Shown here: in pieces, positions 33,671 to 43,394 of the stretch
Position numbering within the stretch: position 1 is the stretch's first letter
Layout: each line of letters starts with the position of its first letter
Source of the DNA: Myxococcales bacterium
GTDB taxonomy: Bacteria; Myxococcota; Myxococcia; Myxococcales; JAJYLH01
Reading direction: 5' to 3'
DNA length: 64,000 nucleotides
NCBI GenBank assembly: GCA_021787845.1
Contig: JAJYLH010000010.1
Span: 20,651 to 84,650, forward strand
Position numbers and translations under genes: made by a program
The notes under the pieces: model-generated
What the model saw: only the letters and a program-made list of their open reading frames with translations
Databases searched by the model: none
Told to the model about the DNA's origin: nothing

Positions 33671-35812
33671 GTGAAACAGGTCCTCCAGTCGTATCGCACC
33701 GGCGCCGTCAAGGTGACGGAGGTCCCCGCCCCCACGGAAGCGGAGCCGGGGGGCGTCCTGGTCCACACGACCGCGAGCCTGGTCTCGGCGGGCACCGAGC
33801 GCATGGCGATGGAGCTGGGCAAGAAGAGCCTCGTCGGCAAGGCGCGGGCGCGACCGGACCTCGTGCAGAAGGTGATGCAGAAGCTCGCGCGCGAGGGCGT
33901 GGTGGCGACCGCGCGCACGGTCTTCGCCAAGCTCGACGTGCCGAACCCGCTCGGCTACTCGTGCGCCGGGCGGGTGGTCGACGCCGACGACGCGCCGTTC
34001 TCGATGGGCGACCGGGTCGCCTGCGCCGGCGCCAAGGTCGCGAATCACGCCGAGATGAACGCGGTGCCGCGAAACCTCTGCGCCCGGGTGCCGGCGGGGA
34101 TTTCCGACGAGGAAGCGTCGTTCGTCACCGTCGGCGCCATCGCCCTGCACGGGGTGAGAACGGCAGCGGTGCAGCTCGGCGAGCGGGTGGCGGTCATCGG
34201 CCTCGGGCTCATCGGGATGCTGGCGATGCAGCTCTTGCGCGCGCAGGGGTGCAAGGTGCTGGGGGTCGACCTCGACCGGAAGAAGCTCGACCTCGCGAAG
34301 GAGCTCGGCTGCGATGCCGTGGGGCATCCCGGGGCCGAGGCGGTCGAGGCGATGGCGGCGATGTCGAACGGACGCGGCGCGGACGCGGTGGTCATCTGCG
34401 CGGCGACGAGCTCGGACGATCCGGTGGCGCTCGCGGGCGAGCTGGCGCGCGACCGGGCGCGCATCGTCGCGGTCGGCGCGGTCGGAATGAACCTGCCCCG
34501 GAGGCCCTACTACGACAAGGAGCTCGTCTTCCTGCAATCGCGCTCCTACGGCCCCGGCCGTTACGACCCGACCTACGAAGAGCGCGGGGTCGACTACCCG
34601 GCCGGCTACGTGCGTTGGACCGAGCAGCGAAACCTCGAGTCGTTCCTCGAGGCGGTCGCGTCGGGCGCGGTCGACGTGAAGCGCTTGATCACGCACCGGT
34701 TTCCCATCGAGAAGGCCGAGGACGCCTACCGCTTGATTTCCGGCGAATCGGGCGAGCCGTTTCTCGGCGTCGTGCTGACCTACAGCGCTAAAGGAGAGCC
34801 GGCGACGAACGTCGAGCTGCGCGGACCGGAGGCGGCCGCCGCGGCGCACGATCGCGTCGGCCTCGCCTTCGTGGGCGCGGGCGCGTTCGCGACTGGGGTG
34901 CTGGTGCCGGCGTTCTCGAAGGTGACGGGAGCGAAGCTGGCCTCCGTCGCAAGCGCCCGGGGCGTCTCGTCGCGCCACCTCGCCGACAAGTTTCGCTTCG
35001 CCCGCGCGACCAGCGACCTCGACGCCCAGCTCGCGGACCCGGCGGTCGACGCGGTGGTGATCGCGACACGGCACCATCTCCACGCCGCCCAGGCGATCGC
35101 GGCTCTGAACGCGGGGAAGCACGTCTTCGTCGAAAAGCCGCTGGCGCTTAACGAGAACGCTCTTGCCGAGCTTCTGGCCGCGCGGGAGCGCGCCGGGCGG
35201 CTGTTGATGGTGGGCTTCAACCGTCGTTTCTCCCCGCTGGCGCGTGAGCTTGAGAAACGCTTGTCGTGCCGCAAGACCCCTCTCGTCCTGCACTACCGCA
35301 TCAACGCCGGGCCGATAGCGCCGGAGTCGTGGGTCAAGGATCCGGCGGTCGGCGGTGGACGCATCGTCGGCGAGGCGTGCCACATGGTTGACCTGGTGTC
35401 GTTCCTCTGCGGGGCGGTACCGGTGCGGGTCTACGCGGAGCGCGCGGGGCAGAGCGACGACGACGTGTCGATCACGCTACGTCTGAGCGACGGATCGGTC
35501 GCGACCATCGACTACGTCGCGACCGGCGACCCGGCGTATCCGAAGGAGCGGCTCGAAGTGCTGGGCGACGGCGCTGTCGCTACCCTCGACGATTTTCGGA
35601 CTCTCGATTTCGCCAAGGGCCGGCGCCAGCGGATGACGTCCTTGCTCAAGGACAAGGGCCACGCGGCGGAAGCGGTGGCGTTCGTCGAGGCGGTCAAGCG
35701 TGGCGGGCCGCCGCCGATTTCCTACGAGTCGCTCGCCGCGACGACGCGGTCGACGTTCGCGGCGCTCGAGAGCTTGGCGACAGGGCTGCCGGTGACCGTC
35801 GGGTGCTCATGA
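33671..35812 (+). CDS. Two-domain oxidoreductase (zinc-type MDR + GFO/IDH/MocA)
   Basis: The 713-aa protein fuses an N-terminal medium-chain dehydrogenase (residues ~1-380; VAVIGLGLIGMLAMQLLRA cofactor loop) to a C-terminal Gfo/Idh/MocA dehydrogenase (~395-713; LAFVGAGAFATGVLVPAF, then VFVEKPLALN). It starts with GTG at 33671, 12 nt after the DprE2 stop. Such fusions are known beside heparinase-II/III-like genes in exopolysaccharide loci, as here. A role in making or modifying a nucleotide sugar or uronate is inferred; the exact substrate is not known. Confidence 0.85.
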   Translation: MKQVLQSYRTGAVKVTEVPAPTEAEPGGVLVHTTASLVSAGTERMAMELGKKSLVGKARARPDLVQKVMQKLAREGVVATARTVFAKLDVPNPLGYSCAGRVVDADDAPFSMGDRVACAGAKVANHAEMNAVPRNLCARVPAGISDEEASFVTVGAIALHGVRTAAVQLGERVAVIGLGLIGMLAMQLLRAQGCKVLGVDLDRKKLDLAKELGCDAVGHPGAEAVEAMAAMSNGRGADAVVICAATSSDDPVALAGELARDRARIVAVGAVGMNLPRRPYYDKELVFLQSRSYGPGRYDPTYEERGVDYPAGYVRWTEQRNLESFLEAVASGAVDVKRLITHRFPIEKAEDAYRLISGESGEPFLGVVLTYSAKGEPATNVELRGPEAAAAAHDRVGLAFVGAGAFATGVLVPAFSKVTGAKLASVASARGVSSRHLADKFRFARATSDLDAQLADPAVDAVVIATRHHLHAAQAIAALNAGKHVFVEKPLALNENALAELLAARERAGRLLMVGFNRRFSPLARELEKRLSCRKTPLVLHYRINAGPIAPESWVKDPAVGGGRIVGEACHMVDLVSFLCGAVPVRVYAERAGQSDDDVSITLRLSDGSVATIDYVATGDPAYPKERLEVLGDGAVATLDDFRTLDFAKGRRQRMTSLLKDKGHAAEAVAFVEAVKRGGPPPISYESLAATTRSTFAALESLATGLPVTVGCS

Positions 35813-35842
35813 CCACCGCGAGCCGATGGGCAAGGAGCGACC

Positions 35843-37771
35843 GTGCGGCCGATGAGCGTGCCTGAGCGTTTTCGCCGCTTGGCGCGCACGGTCATCCGTC
35901 TGCACCCGGCGCAGATTCTTTTCCGTCCGGTTCACGTCGCCAGAACGCGTGTGCTGTCGCGCTGGCCAACGGCAGCGCAGCTTCTCGCCGGAAGCCCTAC
36001 CGTCCAGCCAGCCGGGAGGATCCTTTCGTTCGACGGCTCGCTTAGTCTCGCGCTCCCAGGCATCGGGCCGGAGATCGAGCGGGCCGATCGCGCGCTGGAG
36101 GGCCACGTCGAGTTGGTGGGCTGCCGGATCCCGGTACGGCCGCCGCGGACCGACTTCCTGGCGCCAGACGTTCCGAAGCTCATCCGCTACCAGCTCAACT
36201 ACCTCGGCGTCGTCCGGTCGCTGGCGGTCGCGGCGCGTACCGCGGGCTTCGCGCACGGGCCCGCGGCCGCGCGTCTCGCGTGCGCGCACGCGCGGGAGCT
36301 CGTCGAACGGATTCCGCCGGGTCGGGGCGATGCCTGGGAGCCGTATGTCGTCGCGACCCGGCTCCTCAACCTGTTGCTGATGCGCGAGCTGCTGCGCCCG
36401 GTCAGCGCTGGCGCCGAGCGCGAGTACCTCGAGGGACGACTTCTCGCATCGCTCGGGCAGCACGCGCGATGGCTCTTCGGGACGCTCGAGCTGCACCTGC
36501 TCGGCAACCATCTCTTCACCGACGGGGCGGCGTTGTTCGTCGCGGGCTGCGCGCTCGACCTGAACGGCGCAGCGCTGTTCCGGGAGGTCGGCCGCGCGAT
36601 CGTGGCGCGATCGCTCGCGGTCGACGTGCTCAGCGACGGCGGTCACGCTGAGCGCAGCCCGATGTACCAGGCGTTCTATCTCGACCAGCTCGAGCTGGTG
36701 CTTGCGGCGGCGAGGGCCAGCGGCACCGCTGAGCCGGCCGGGGCGCGCGAGGCAGCGGCGCGGATGGCGGCGCAGCTCGTGGCAACGGCGCATCCCGACG
36801 GCGACCTTCCGCTCTTCGGCGACTCGGTCTTGGCAGAAGCGCCGCTGCCCGGCGACCTGGCGGCGCCGTTCGGGCTCGGGGCCGATTCGCTCCGCCGGCG
36901 GCTCTTCGGAGATCTCGGACGCGCGGTTCGGGTCGACGGCGATCTCGTCTCGTTTCCCGCCACCGGGTGGCACGTCAGCCGCGGTCGCGCCGATCACCTG
37001 GTGGTCGACGCGGGGCCGCTCGGAACGCGTGATCAGCCGGGCCATGCGCACTCGGACGCGCTGTCGTTCGAGCTGTCGCACCGCGGCCGGCGGCTCATCG
37101 TCGACGGCGGCGCCGGCCATTACGAGAACGACGAGGCGCGGGCGTACTTTCGCGGGCCGTTCGCGCACAGCGCGGTCAGCGTCGGCGGCGAAGGGCCCGA
37201 CGAGCTGTGGGCATCGTTTCGCGCGGGCGCTCGCGCGACGGTCGCGCCGGTGGTCGTCACCCGCGTCGGGTCGATGCGGGTGTTCCAGGGAACGGTGCGG
37301 GCGGCGGCCGGGTGGAGGGCGGAACGGCTCCTGCTCCACGCGCCGGGGGAGCTGCTCGCGGCGTTCGACCGCGTCGAGCGCGTCGAGGCCGGCGCCGAGG
37401 TCCTCTCGCACCTGCTGTGGGCGCCCGAGGTCCGGCTGGCCGCGCAGGACGACGTGACGATGGACGTGGAGCCGAGCGGCGGGCCGGTTCTTTCGCTTCG
37501 TCGCCTCGCCGGGCGATCATGGCGAGCTCGGCGGGGGGAGCTGAAACCGTTTCGGGGCTTCAGCTCGAGCCGCATGGGCCGATTCGAACCGTCGGACGCG
37601 CTCGAGATCGTGGCGGAGCCCTGGGGGGGCGCTTGGAAGGCAGCGTGGGCGCTACTGCTCTGCGCGTCGGCGCATGTCGAGCCGAACGAGGCAGGAGCGC
37701 TTCTGGTGGTGAGCGACGTTCGCGTGCGCGTCCAGCTCGACGAGGCCGGCCTGAGCTGGAAGAAGGCATGA
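35843..37771 (+). CDS. Heparinase II/III-like protein
   Basis: The 642-aa product has an N-terminal alpha/alpha-toroid-like region (residues ~1-350). A C-terminal heparinase II/III-like beta-domain follows, with GHAHSDALSFELSHRGRRLI and DGGAGHYENDEARAYFRG, where the family's catalytic Tyr/His residues lie. A GTG at 35843 is used; an ATG three codons later is possible. No signal peptide is seen, so it may act in the cytoplasm. It could process a polymer or act on lipid-linked units. Pairing with the two-domain dehydrogenase and a WbuB-like GT is a recurring gene set. Confidence 0.83.
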   Translation: MRPMSVPERFRRLARTVIRLHPAQILFRPVHVARTRVLSRWPTAAQLLAGSPTVQPAGRILSFDGSLSLALPGIGPEIERADRALEGHVELVGCRIPVRPPRTDFLAPDVPKLIRYQLNYLGVVRSLAVAARTAGFAHGPAAARLACAHARELVERIPPGRGDAWEPYVVATRLLNLLLMRELLRPVSAGAEREYLEGRLLASLGQHARWLFGTLELHLLGNHLFTDGAALFVAGCALDLNGAALFREVGRAIVARSLAVDVLSDGGHAERSPMYQAFYLDQLELVLAAARASGTAEPAGAREAAARMAAQLVATAHPDGDLPLFGDSVLAEAPLPGDLAAPFGLGADSLRRRLFGDLGRAVRVDGDLVSFPATGWHVSRGRADHLVVDAGPLGTRDQPGHAHSDALSFELSHRGRRLIVDGGAGHYENDEARAYFRGPFAHSAVSVGGEGPDELWASFRAGARATVAPVVVTRVGSMRVFQGTVRAAAGWRAERLLLHAPGELLAAFDRVERVEAGAEVLSHLLWAPEVRLAAQDDVTMDVEPSGGPVLSLRRLAGRSWRARRGELKPFRGFSSSRMGRFEPSDALEIVAEPWGGAWKAAWALLLCASAHVEPNEAGALLVVSDVRVRVQLDEAGLSWKKA

Positions 37772-37845
37772 GGCGCAGGCGCGCGGCGTAAAGCTCGCGG
37801 CGGCGACGCGACACCAAGCGGGCGCGCGATGGCGAAAGAAGCGGG

Positions 37846-39132
37846 ATGAGGATTCTGTACCTGAGCCAGTACTACCCGCCGGAGATGGGCGCACCGGCCG
37901 TGCGCGTCAGCCAGGTCGCGCGGGCCTGGGCGGCCGACGGGCATCTCGTCACGGTGCTGACCGGCTTCCCGAACCACCCGACCGGAGTCGTCCCGCCCGA
38001 GTACCGCGGCTGGCCGTACGTGCGGCGCGAGAACGACCACGGCGTCGAGGTCGTGCGCACGCCCATCTACGCCGCCGCGAACAAGGGCCTCGTCCGCCGC
38101 AGCCTGAACTACCTCTCCTACGCCGCGAGCGCGTCGATTCTGGGGCCGTTTCTGACCCGGCGGCCAGACGTCGTCGTCGCGACGAGCCCGCAGTTTCTCA
38201 CCGCCGTCGCCGGGTTCGAGCTGGCGAGGCTCCAGCGGGCGCCGTTCGTCTTCGAGGTCCGGGACCTGTGGCCGCGCTCGATCGTCGAGGTGGGCGCGAT
38301 GAAGGCCGAGAGCCCTGTCGTCCAGCTTCTCGGACGCCTCGAGCTGTTCCTCTACCGTCACGCGGACCGCATCGCCGTCGTCACCGACTCGTTCGTCGAC
38401 GAAATCGCCCAACGCGGCATCCCGCGCGAGAAGATCGTCGTCGCGAAGAACGGCGTCGACCTCGACCTGTTCTCGCCGGGGCCGCGCGACAACGAGGTGC
38501 GCCGAGCGCTCGGCCTCGAGGGGAAGTTCGTCGCCGCGTACATCGGCACCCACGGGCTCGCGCACGGCCTCGGGACCATTCTGGAAGCGGCAGCGCTCTT
38601 GAGGGGCGACGACCGCTTCCGGTTCCTGCTGGTGGGGGAGGGCGCGGACAAGGCGGCGCTCGAGGAGCGCGCCCTGGCCGAGAATCTCGCGAACGTCATC
38701 TTCGTCGACAAGCAGCCCCACGAGCGGATTGCGCTCTACGCGCAGGCGGCCGACGCGACGATGGTGCTGCTCAAGGACAAGCCGCTCTTTCGCACCGTGC
38801 TGCCGTCGAAGATGTTCGAGCTGATGGGCTGCGCCCGGCCGATCGTGCTCGGGGTCGACGGCGAGGCGCGCCAAATCGTGGAGGGCGCGCGGGCGGGCTT
38901 GTTCGTGCCGCCGGAGTCGGCGCCGGCTCTGGTGCGGGCGCTCTGCCAGCTCGCGGACCACCCGGCGGAAGCGGAAGCGATGGGCGCCAGGGGCCGCGCT
39001 TGCGTCGAGGCGAGCTTCTCGCGGAAAGTCCTGGCGCGCCGCTACCTGGACGAGCTGGCCCGCGTCGTGTCCAAGGACCGGACGGTGACCGAGACCGCTC
39101 CCGCCATGCCAGCGCCCGGCGAGGCCGCATGA
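37846..39132 (+). CDS. Glycosyltransferase, GT4 family (WbuB-like)
   Basis: The 428-aa enzyme shows MRILYLSQYYPPEMGAPAVR, the signature N-terminus of WbuB-like GT4 enzymes. FEVRDLWPRSIVE follows, then a C-terminal donor domain with KNGVDLDLFSPG and AYIGTHGLAHGL. In E. coli, WbuB adds N-acetyl-fucosamine to an undecaprenyl-linked GlcNAc, and the WecA-like gene directly downstream fits that two-step start. The sugar here is not proven. Confidence 0.88.
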   Translation: MRILYLSQYYPPEMGAPAVRVSQVARAWAADGHLVTVLTGFPNHPTGVVPPEYRGWPYVRRENDHGVEVVRTPIYAAANKGLVRRSLNYLSYAASASILGPFLTRRPDVVVATSPQFLTAVAGFELARLQRAPFVFEVRDLWPRSIVEVGAMKAESPVVQLLGRLELFLYRHADRIAVVTDSFVDEIAQRGIPREKIVVAKNGVDLDLFSPGPRDNEVRRALGLEGKFVAAYIGTHGLAHGLGTILEAAALLRGDDRFRFLLVGEGADKAALEERALAENLANVIFVDKQPHERIALYAQAADATMVLLKDKPLFRTVLPSKMFELMGCARPIVLGVDGEARQIVEGARAGLFVPPESAPALVRALCQLADHPAEAEAMGARGRACVEASFSRKVLARRYLDELARVVSKDRTVTETAPAMPAPGEAA

Positions 39133-39148
39133 GAGGCGTCGGACTCGG

Positions 39149-40672
39149 ATGCTGACGTTCGTCGTCGCGTTCGCGCTCGCGTTCGCGGTGGCGGCGGCCA
39201 CGACGCCCCTCTTGCGCGCCCTCGCGCCGCGCATCGGCGGCATCGACCGGGCAGAGAGCTCGCGCAAGGTCCACACGGTGCCGGTCCCCCGCATCGGGGG
39301 GGTGGCTATCGTCGTCGCCTTCTTCGCGCCGCTCTTCGGGCTCCTGCTCTACCACACCGGTGTCGGTAAGCTCTTCTTGAGCGACATGGGCCGGGTGACG
39401 GGCCTTTTCGTCGGCGGCCTCGCCATCGCGGCGTTGGGGTTCTTCGACGACCTGCGGGGTTTGGGCGCGAGGCAGAAGTTCGCGGTGCAATTCGCGGTTG
39501 CGGGCTTGATGTACGCGCTCGGCTACCAGGTCCACGCCATCTCGCAGCCGTTCGGCGCGCCGCTCCATCTGGGGCTCCTGTCGCTGCCGTTCACCGTCGT
39601 GTGGATCGTGGGAATCATCAACGCGATGAACCTCATCGACGGGCTGGACGGCCTTGCGGGCGGCGTCGCGATCATCGCGGTGGGGCTGACGTTCTCGGTC
39701 AGCTTCAACCGGCCGGACCTCCTGATGTGCCTCTTCATGGCCGCGCTGGGCGGCGCGCTGATGGGCTTTCTGCTCTACAACTTCAACCCGGCGACCATCT
39801 TCATGGGCGACACGGGGAGCATGTTCCTCGGGTTCATCCTCGCGACCACCTCCATCGCCTCGGGCCAGAAGAGCTCGGCGACGGTGGCGATGCTGGTGCC
39901 GATCGTCGGGCTGGGGCTGCCGATCGCGGACACCTTCCTCGCGATGTTCCGGCGGGCGCTGCGGGGCCGGCCGATGTTCTCGGCCGACAAGGAGCACATC
40001 CACCACAAGCTGCTGGCGCTCGGCCTGACGCACCGGGAGGCAGTGATCGTGCTCTACGGCGTGTGCCTCGCGCTCGCGGCCGCGGCCTTCTCCCTCACCT
40101 TCGTGAACAGCCACTCGGCAGCGATTCTGCTCGCCGGTCTGGGCGCCGTGTCGATCGTGCTCCTGCGGGCGCTCGGTTACCTCGCCGTCAGCCGCGAGGA
40201 GAGCCGGAGGAATGCCGCTGCCCGGGAGCGCAATCAGAGGGTAAGAGGGCTGGTGCATGACATCGGTGAGAAGCTGAAGGAGGCGCAGGGCGTCGAGGTG
40301 GTGTGGGACGCGGTCAAGTACCTGGCGCCGGCGCTGAGCGCGCGGGAGATGACGCTGAGCGTGGTGGTGCGGCAGGACGAGGGCGAGCAGGTCCGAAACG
40401 TTCACACCTGGCGGGCGCCGGAGGTGGCCTCGGGGCCGCAGCGGTGCGTGGCGCGGGTCGACCTCGAGGCGCGGGCGAGCTCGGCCCAAGGCCCGGCGGG
40501 CGAGGTCGAGCTCGTGTGGACGGACGGGCGGCGAGCAGTCGAGCGCGACGACGAGATCGCGCTGGAGATGCTGGTCGATCATCTGGAGACCGCGCTCCAC
40601 CGGTTGCGCGACCGACCGGCGGCGCCGGCGCCCAACGTCATCGAGATGCGGCGGTCGAACCGAAGAAGCTGA
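39149..40672 (+). CDS. Undecaprenyl-phosphate sugar-1-phosphate transferase (WecA/TagO-like), long C-terminus
   Basis: This polytopic enzyme starts a polysaccharide unit by moving GlcNAc-1-P (or a related sugar) from UDP-sugar to undecaprenyl phosphate. About 11 membrane helices fill residues 1-345. Signature motifs are GFFDDLRG, NAMNLIDGLDGLAGG, FMGDTGSMFLGF and HIHHKLL (cytoplasmic, sugar recognition). At 507 aa it is ~150 longer than WecA. The extra C-terminal part is soluble and charged, with no motif I recognise, possibly a regulatory domain. It follows the WbuB-like gene by 16 nt. Confidence 0.9.
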   Translation: MLTFVVAFALAFAVAAATTPLLRALAPRIGGIDRAESSRKVHTVPVPRIGGVAIVVAFFAPLFGLLLYHTGVGKLFLSDMGRVTGLFVGGLAIAALGFFDDLRGLGARQKFAVQFAVAGLMYALGYQVHAISQPFGAPLHLGLLSLPFTVVWIVGIINAMNLIDGLDGLAGGVAIIAVGLTFSVSFNRPDLLMCLFMAALGGALMGFLLYNFNPATIFMGDTGSMFLGFILATTSIASGQKSSATVAMLVPIVGLGLPIADTFLAMFRRALRGRPMFSADKEHIHHKLLALGLTHREAVIVLYGVCLALAAAAFSLTFVNSHSAAILLAGLGAVSIVLLRALGYLAVSREESRRNAAARERNQRVRGLVHDIGEKLKEAQGVEVVWDAVKYLAPALSAREMTLSVVVRQDEGEQVRNVHTWRAPEVASGPQRCVARVDLEARASSAQGPAGEVELVWTDGRRAVERDDEIALEMLVDHLETALHRLRDRPAAPAPNVIEMRRSNRRS

Positions 40673-40681
40673 AGGGCAAGC

Positions 40682-41089
40682 ATGGGCCAGGAGCGCTTCG
40701 AGCTCTTTAGAGCGGTCCCGGAAGGCATTCGGGCGACGCCGCCGGGAGGGGTGTGCCCGAAGTGCCGGTCGCCGCGGGTGCACCGCAGCCGGACCCGCGG
40801 AATCTTCGAACGCGCACTGCGCGCGTTGGGGCCTTGGCGCGCGTTTTCCTGCTCGGCCTGCGGGTGGCGCGGCTGGGCGTGGCCGCAGGCCGGCAGCGTT
40901 CCCGCCGAGCACCCGGCCTCGCCGCTGGAATCCCCGCGGCGACGGCGCTCGCACCACCGCCGCCTCCGGGCCCCGCGCGCCGGGCAGCGGTCCCGCCTCG
41001 TCAGACAGGTGTTGCTCGCGCTTCTTCTTGGGGCCATCGCGGGCGGCGCGTTGGTCTATTGCCAGCAGTTCACGCCGCTCGGCCAGTAG
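40682..41089 (+). CDS. Zinc-ribbon protein with C-terminal membrane helix
   Basis: The 135-aa protein has two CxxC knuckles, CPKC (25-28) and CSAC (~57-60), the spacing of a small zinc ribbon. A basic Arg/His-rich linker and a single hydrophobic tail helix (VLLALLLGAIAGGALVY) follow. AAGGG precedes the ATG, and the gene starts 9 nt after the WecA-like stop. It is therefore likely a tail-anchored partner of the polysaccharide machinery. Function is unknown. Confidence 0.7.
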   Translation: MGQERFELFRAVPEGIRATPPGGVCPKCRSPRVHRSRTRGIFERALRALGPWRAFSCSACGWRGWAWPQAGSVPAEHPASPLESPRRRRSHHRRLRAPRAGQRSRLVRQVLLALLLGAIAGGALVYCQQFTPLGQ

Positions 41090-41158
41090 CGCTCCGGTCG
41101 ACGCGGCCGATTCCGATTCGTCGCGAACCGCGTGGCGAGAGGCGAGAGGGAAAGGGCG

Positions 41159-43378
41159 ATGTCGAATCGGACCGCGAATGAACCTTCGTCGGGTGCGGTG
41201 TCGCTGGCCGTGGATGCCGACGGGGTGGCGCTGCTCACGTTGGACGTGCCCGGCGAGCCGGTGAACACGCTCTACTCGGAGCTGAAGGAGGAGTTTTCGG
41301 CGGCGATGGAGCGGGTGGAGACCGACGCGTCGATTCGCGCGGCGGTGCTCGCCTCGGGGAAGAAGGACAACTTCATCGCCGGCGCGCGCATCGAAGAGCT
41401 GCAGGCGCTTCGGACCCCGGAAGACGCGCGCGCGCGGGCGCTGGCGACACAGGGTCTTCTGGCGCGGCTCGCGGCGTCGAAGAAGCCGGTGGTCGCCGCG
41501 ATTCACGGTGCCTGCCTCGGCGGTGGGCTCGAGACCGCTCTCGCTTGCCAGTACCGCATCGCGACCGAGGCGAAGAAGACGGTCCTCGGCCTTCCGGAGG
41601 TGCGGCTCGGACTGCTGCCCGGCGCCGGCGGCACCCAGCGGCTCCCGCGGCTCACCGGCATCGCGGCGGCGCTGGACCTGATTCTGACCGGCAAGCACGT
41701 CCAGGCGGCAGAGGCGAAGAAGCTCGGGTTCGTCGACGAGGTGGTGACGCCGGCGATTCTCTTGGAGGTGGCGACGAAGCGCGCACGGCAGATTGCCGAC
41801 GGCGAGTTGGATCCGGCGCGGCAGCGGGAGAAGAAGGTGTCGCTGCGGCAACCGAAAGCGCTGCGGGAGAGGCTGCGCCGGCTCGCGCTGGAACAGAACC
41901 CTGCTGGCCGCCGGCTGCTCTTCCGGCAAGCGCGAGCGAAGCTGCTCGCCGACACGCACGGTCACTACCCGGCGCCGGAGCGCGCGCTCGACGCGGTGCG
42001 CGAAGGGGCCGAGCACGGGCTCGTGGCGGGGCTCGAGGCCGAGGCGGAAGCGTTCGGCGAGCTGGCGATGACCGACGTGTCGCACCGGCTGGTGGAGCTG
42101 TTCTTCGCGACGAGGGAGCTGAAGAAGGACAACGGCACCGACGATTCCGCGGTGCGGCCGCTGAAGGTGGAGAAGCTCGGTGTCGTCGGCGCGGGGCTGA
42201 TGGGCAGCGGCATCGCCTTCGTCGGCGCCTCGGTCGCCGGCTTCGAGGTGCGGCTGCGCGACCGGGACGACGTGTCGCTCGGACGGGGGATGAGAGCGGT
42301 GCAGGCCCTCTTCGACGCCCGGGTGAAGGAGAAGCGGCTGGCGCGCCGCGACCGGGACCAGAAGCTCGCCCGGGTCACCGGTGGCACCGACTATTCGGGT
42401 TTCGGTCGCGTCGATCTGGCCATCGAGGCGGTCTTCGAGGACCTGGCGCTCAAGCATCGGGTCATCGCCGAGCTCGAGGCGTGTCTGCCCGAGCGCGCGG
42501 TGATCGCCTCGATCACGTCGAGCCTGTCGATCGCGGAAGTCGCGCAGGGCGCGAAGCGACCGGAGCGGGTGGTCGGCATGCACTTCTTCTCGCCGGTCGA
42601 GAAGATGCCGCTCGTCGAGGTGGTGACGCACGCGAAGGCGGCGCCGGAGGCGGTGGCGACGGCGGTGGCGGCGGCGAAGGCGCAGGGCAAGACCGTCATC
42701 GTGGCGCGCGACGGGGTCGGCTTCTACGCCTCACGCATCCTCGCGCCGTACCTGAACGAGACGGCCTATCTGCTCCAGGAGGGCGCGCGCATCGACGCGC
42801 TCGACGAAGCCCTGGTGCGCTTCGGCTTTCCGGTAGGGCCGATATCCCTCTTGGACGAGGTGGGCCTCGACGTCGCGGCGAGGGTCGGGCCGATCCTGGA
42901 GGCCGAACTCGGCGAGCGGATGAAGCCGGCCGCCGGGCTCGAGGCGTTCGTGCGGGCCGGCCGTCTCGGGCGCAAGGCGAAGAAGGGCTTCTACCTCTAC
43001 GACGAGCGCGGTGTGAGCAAGAAGAAGCGCGGCAAGAAGGTGGTGGATCCGGCCGCTTACGAGGCGCTGCCGACCGGCGCCCGGCGGGAGCGGCCCTCCG
43101 CGGACGAGATGGCGGAGCGGCTCGTGCTCGCGATGGTGAACGAGGCGGTACGGTGCTTGTCCGACGGCGTCCTGCGCAGCCCGCGCGACGGCGACATCGG
43201 CGCGATCCTCGGTTTGGGGTTCCCGCCCTTCCGGGGCGGTCCGTTTCGGTACGTGGACGCCTGCGGGGCGACGGCCGTGGTGGATCGGCTGCGCCGTCTC
43301 GAAGAGCGGCACGGCATCCGCTTCGCGCCGGCGCCGCTGCTCACCGAGCACGCCAGGGAAGGGAAGCGCTTCTACTAG
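41159..43378 (+). CDS. fadJ: Fatty-acid oxidation multifunctional enzyme (FadJ/FadB-like)
   Basis: The 739-aa protein carries an N-terminal enoyl-CoA hydratase/isomerase domain (residues ~15-290; IHGACLGGGLETAL oxyanion region, GLPEVRLGLLPGAGGTQRL with the catalytic Glu). The NAD-binding 3-hydroxyacyl-CoA dehydrogenase domain follows (LGVVGAGLMGSGIAF near 341; GMHFFSPVEKMPLVEV near 472), then two C-terminal domains. It converts enoyl-CoA to ketoacyl-CoA in beta-oxidation. No thiolase gene is next to it. It ends 16 nt from the convergent cvpA gene. FadJ is preferred to FadB mainly by isolated context. Confidence 0.9.
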   Translation: MSNRTANEPSSGAVSLAVDADGVALLTLDVPGEPVNTLYSELKEEFSAAMERVETDASIRAAVLASGKKDNFIAGARIEELQALRTPEDARARALATQGLLARLAASKKPVVAAIHGACLGGGLETALACQYRIATEAKKTVLGLPEVRLGLLPGAGGTQRLPRLTGIAAALDLILTGKHVQAAEAKKLGFVDEVVTPAILLEVATKRARQIADGELDPARQREKKVSLRQPKALRERLRRLALEQNPAGRRLLFRQARAKLLADTHGHYPAPERALDAVREGAEHGLVAGLEAEAEAFGELAMTDVSHRLVELFFATRELKKDNGTDDSAVRPLKVEKLGVVGAGLMGSGIAFVGASVAGFEVRLRDRDDVSLGRGMRAVQALFDARVKEKRLARRDRDQKLARVTGGTDYSGFGRVDLAIEAVFEDLALKHRVIAELEACLPERAVIASITSSLSIAEVAQGAKRPERVVGMHFFSPVEKMPLVEVVTHAKAAPEAVATAVAAAKAQGKTVIVARDGVGFYASRILAPYLNETAYLLQEGARIDALDEALVRFGFPVGPISLLDEVGLDVAARVGPILEAELGERMKPAAGLEAFVRAGRLGRKAKKGFYLYDERGVSKKKRGKKVVDPAAYEALPTGARRERPSADEMAERLVLAMVNEAVRCLSDGVLRSPRDGDIGAILGLGFPPFRGGPFRYVDACGATAVVDRLRRLEERHGIRFAPAPLLTEHAREGKRFY

Positions 43379-43394
43379 CGAATCGACGCGGCCT

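Noticed and set aside
38771..42631. 1286-codon open frame on the minus strand
   Set aside because: It lies opposite well-supported plus-strand genes (WecA-like, FadJ). The product is Arg/His/Glu-rich with no motif, a usual GC-rich antisense shadow.
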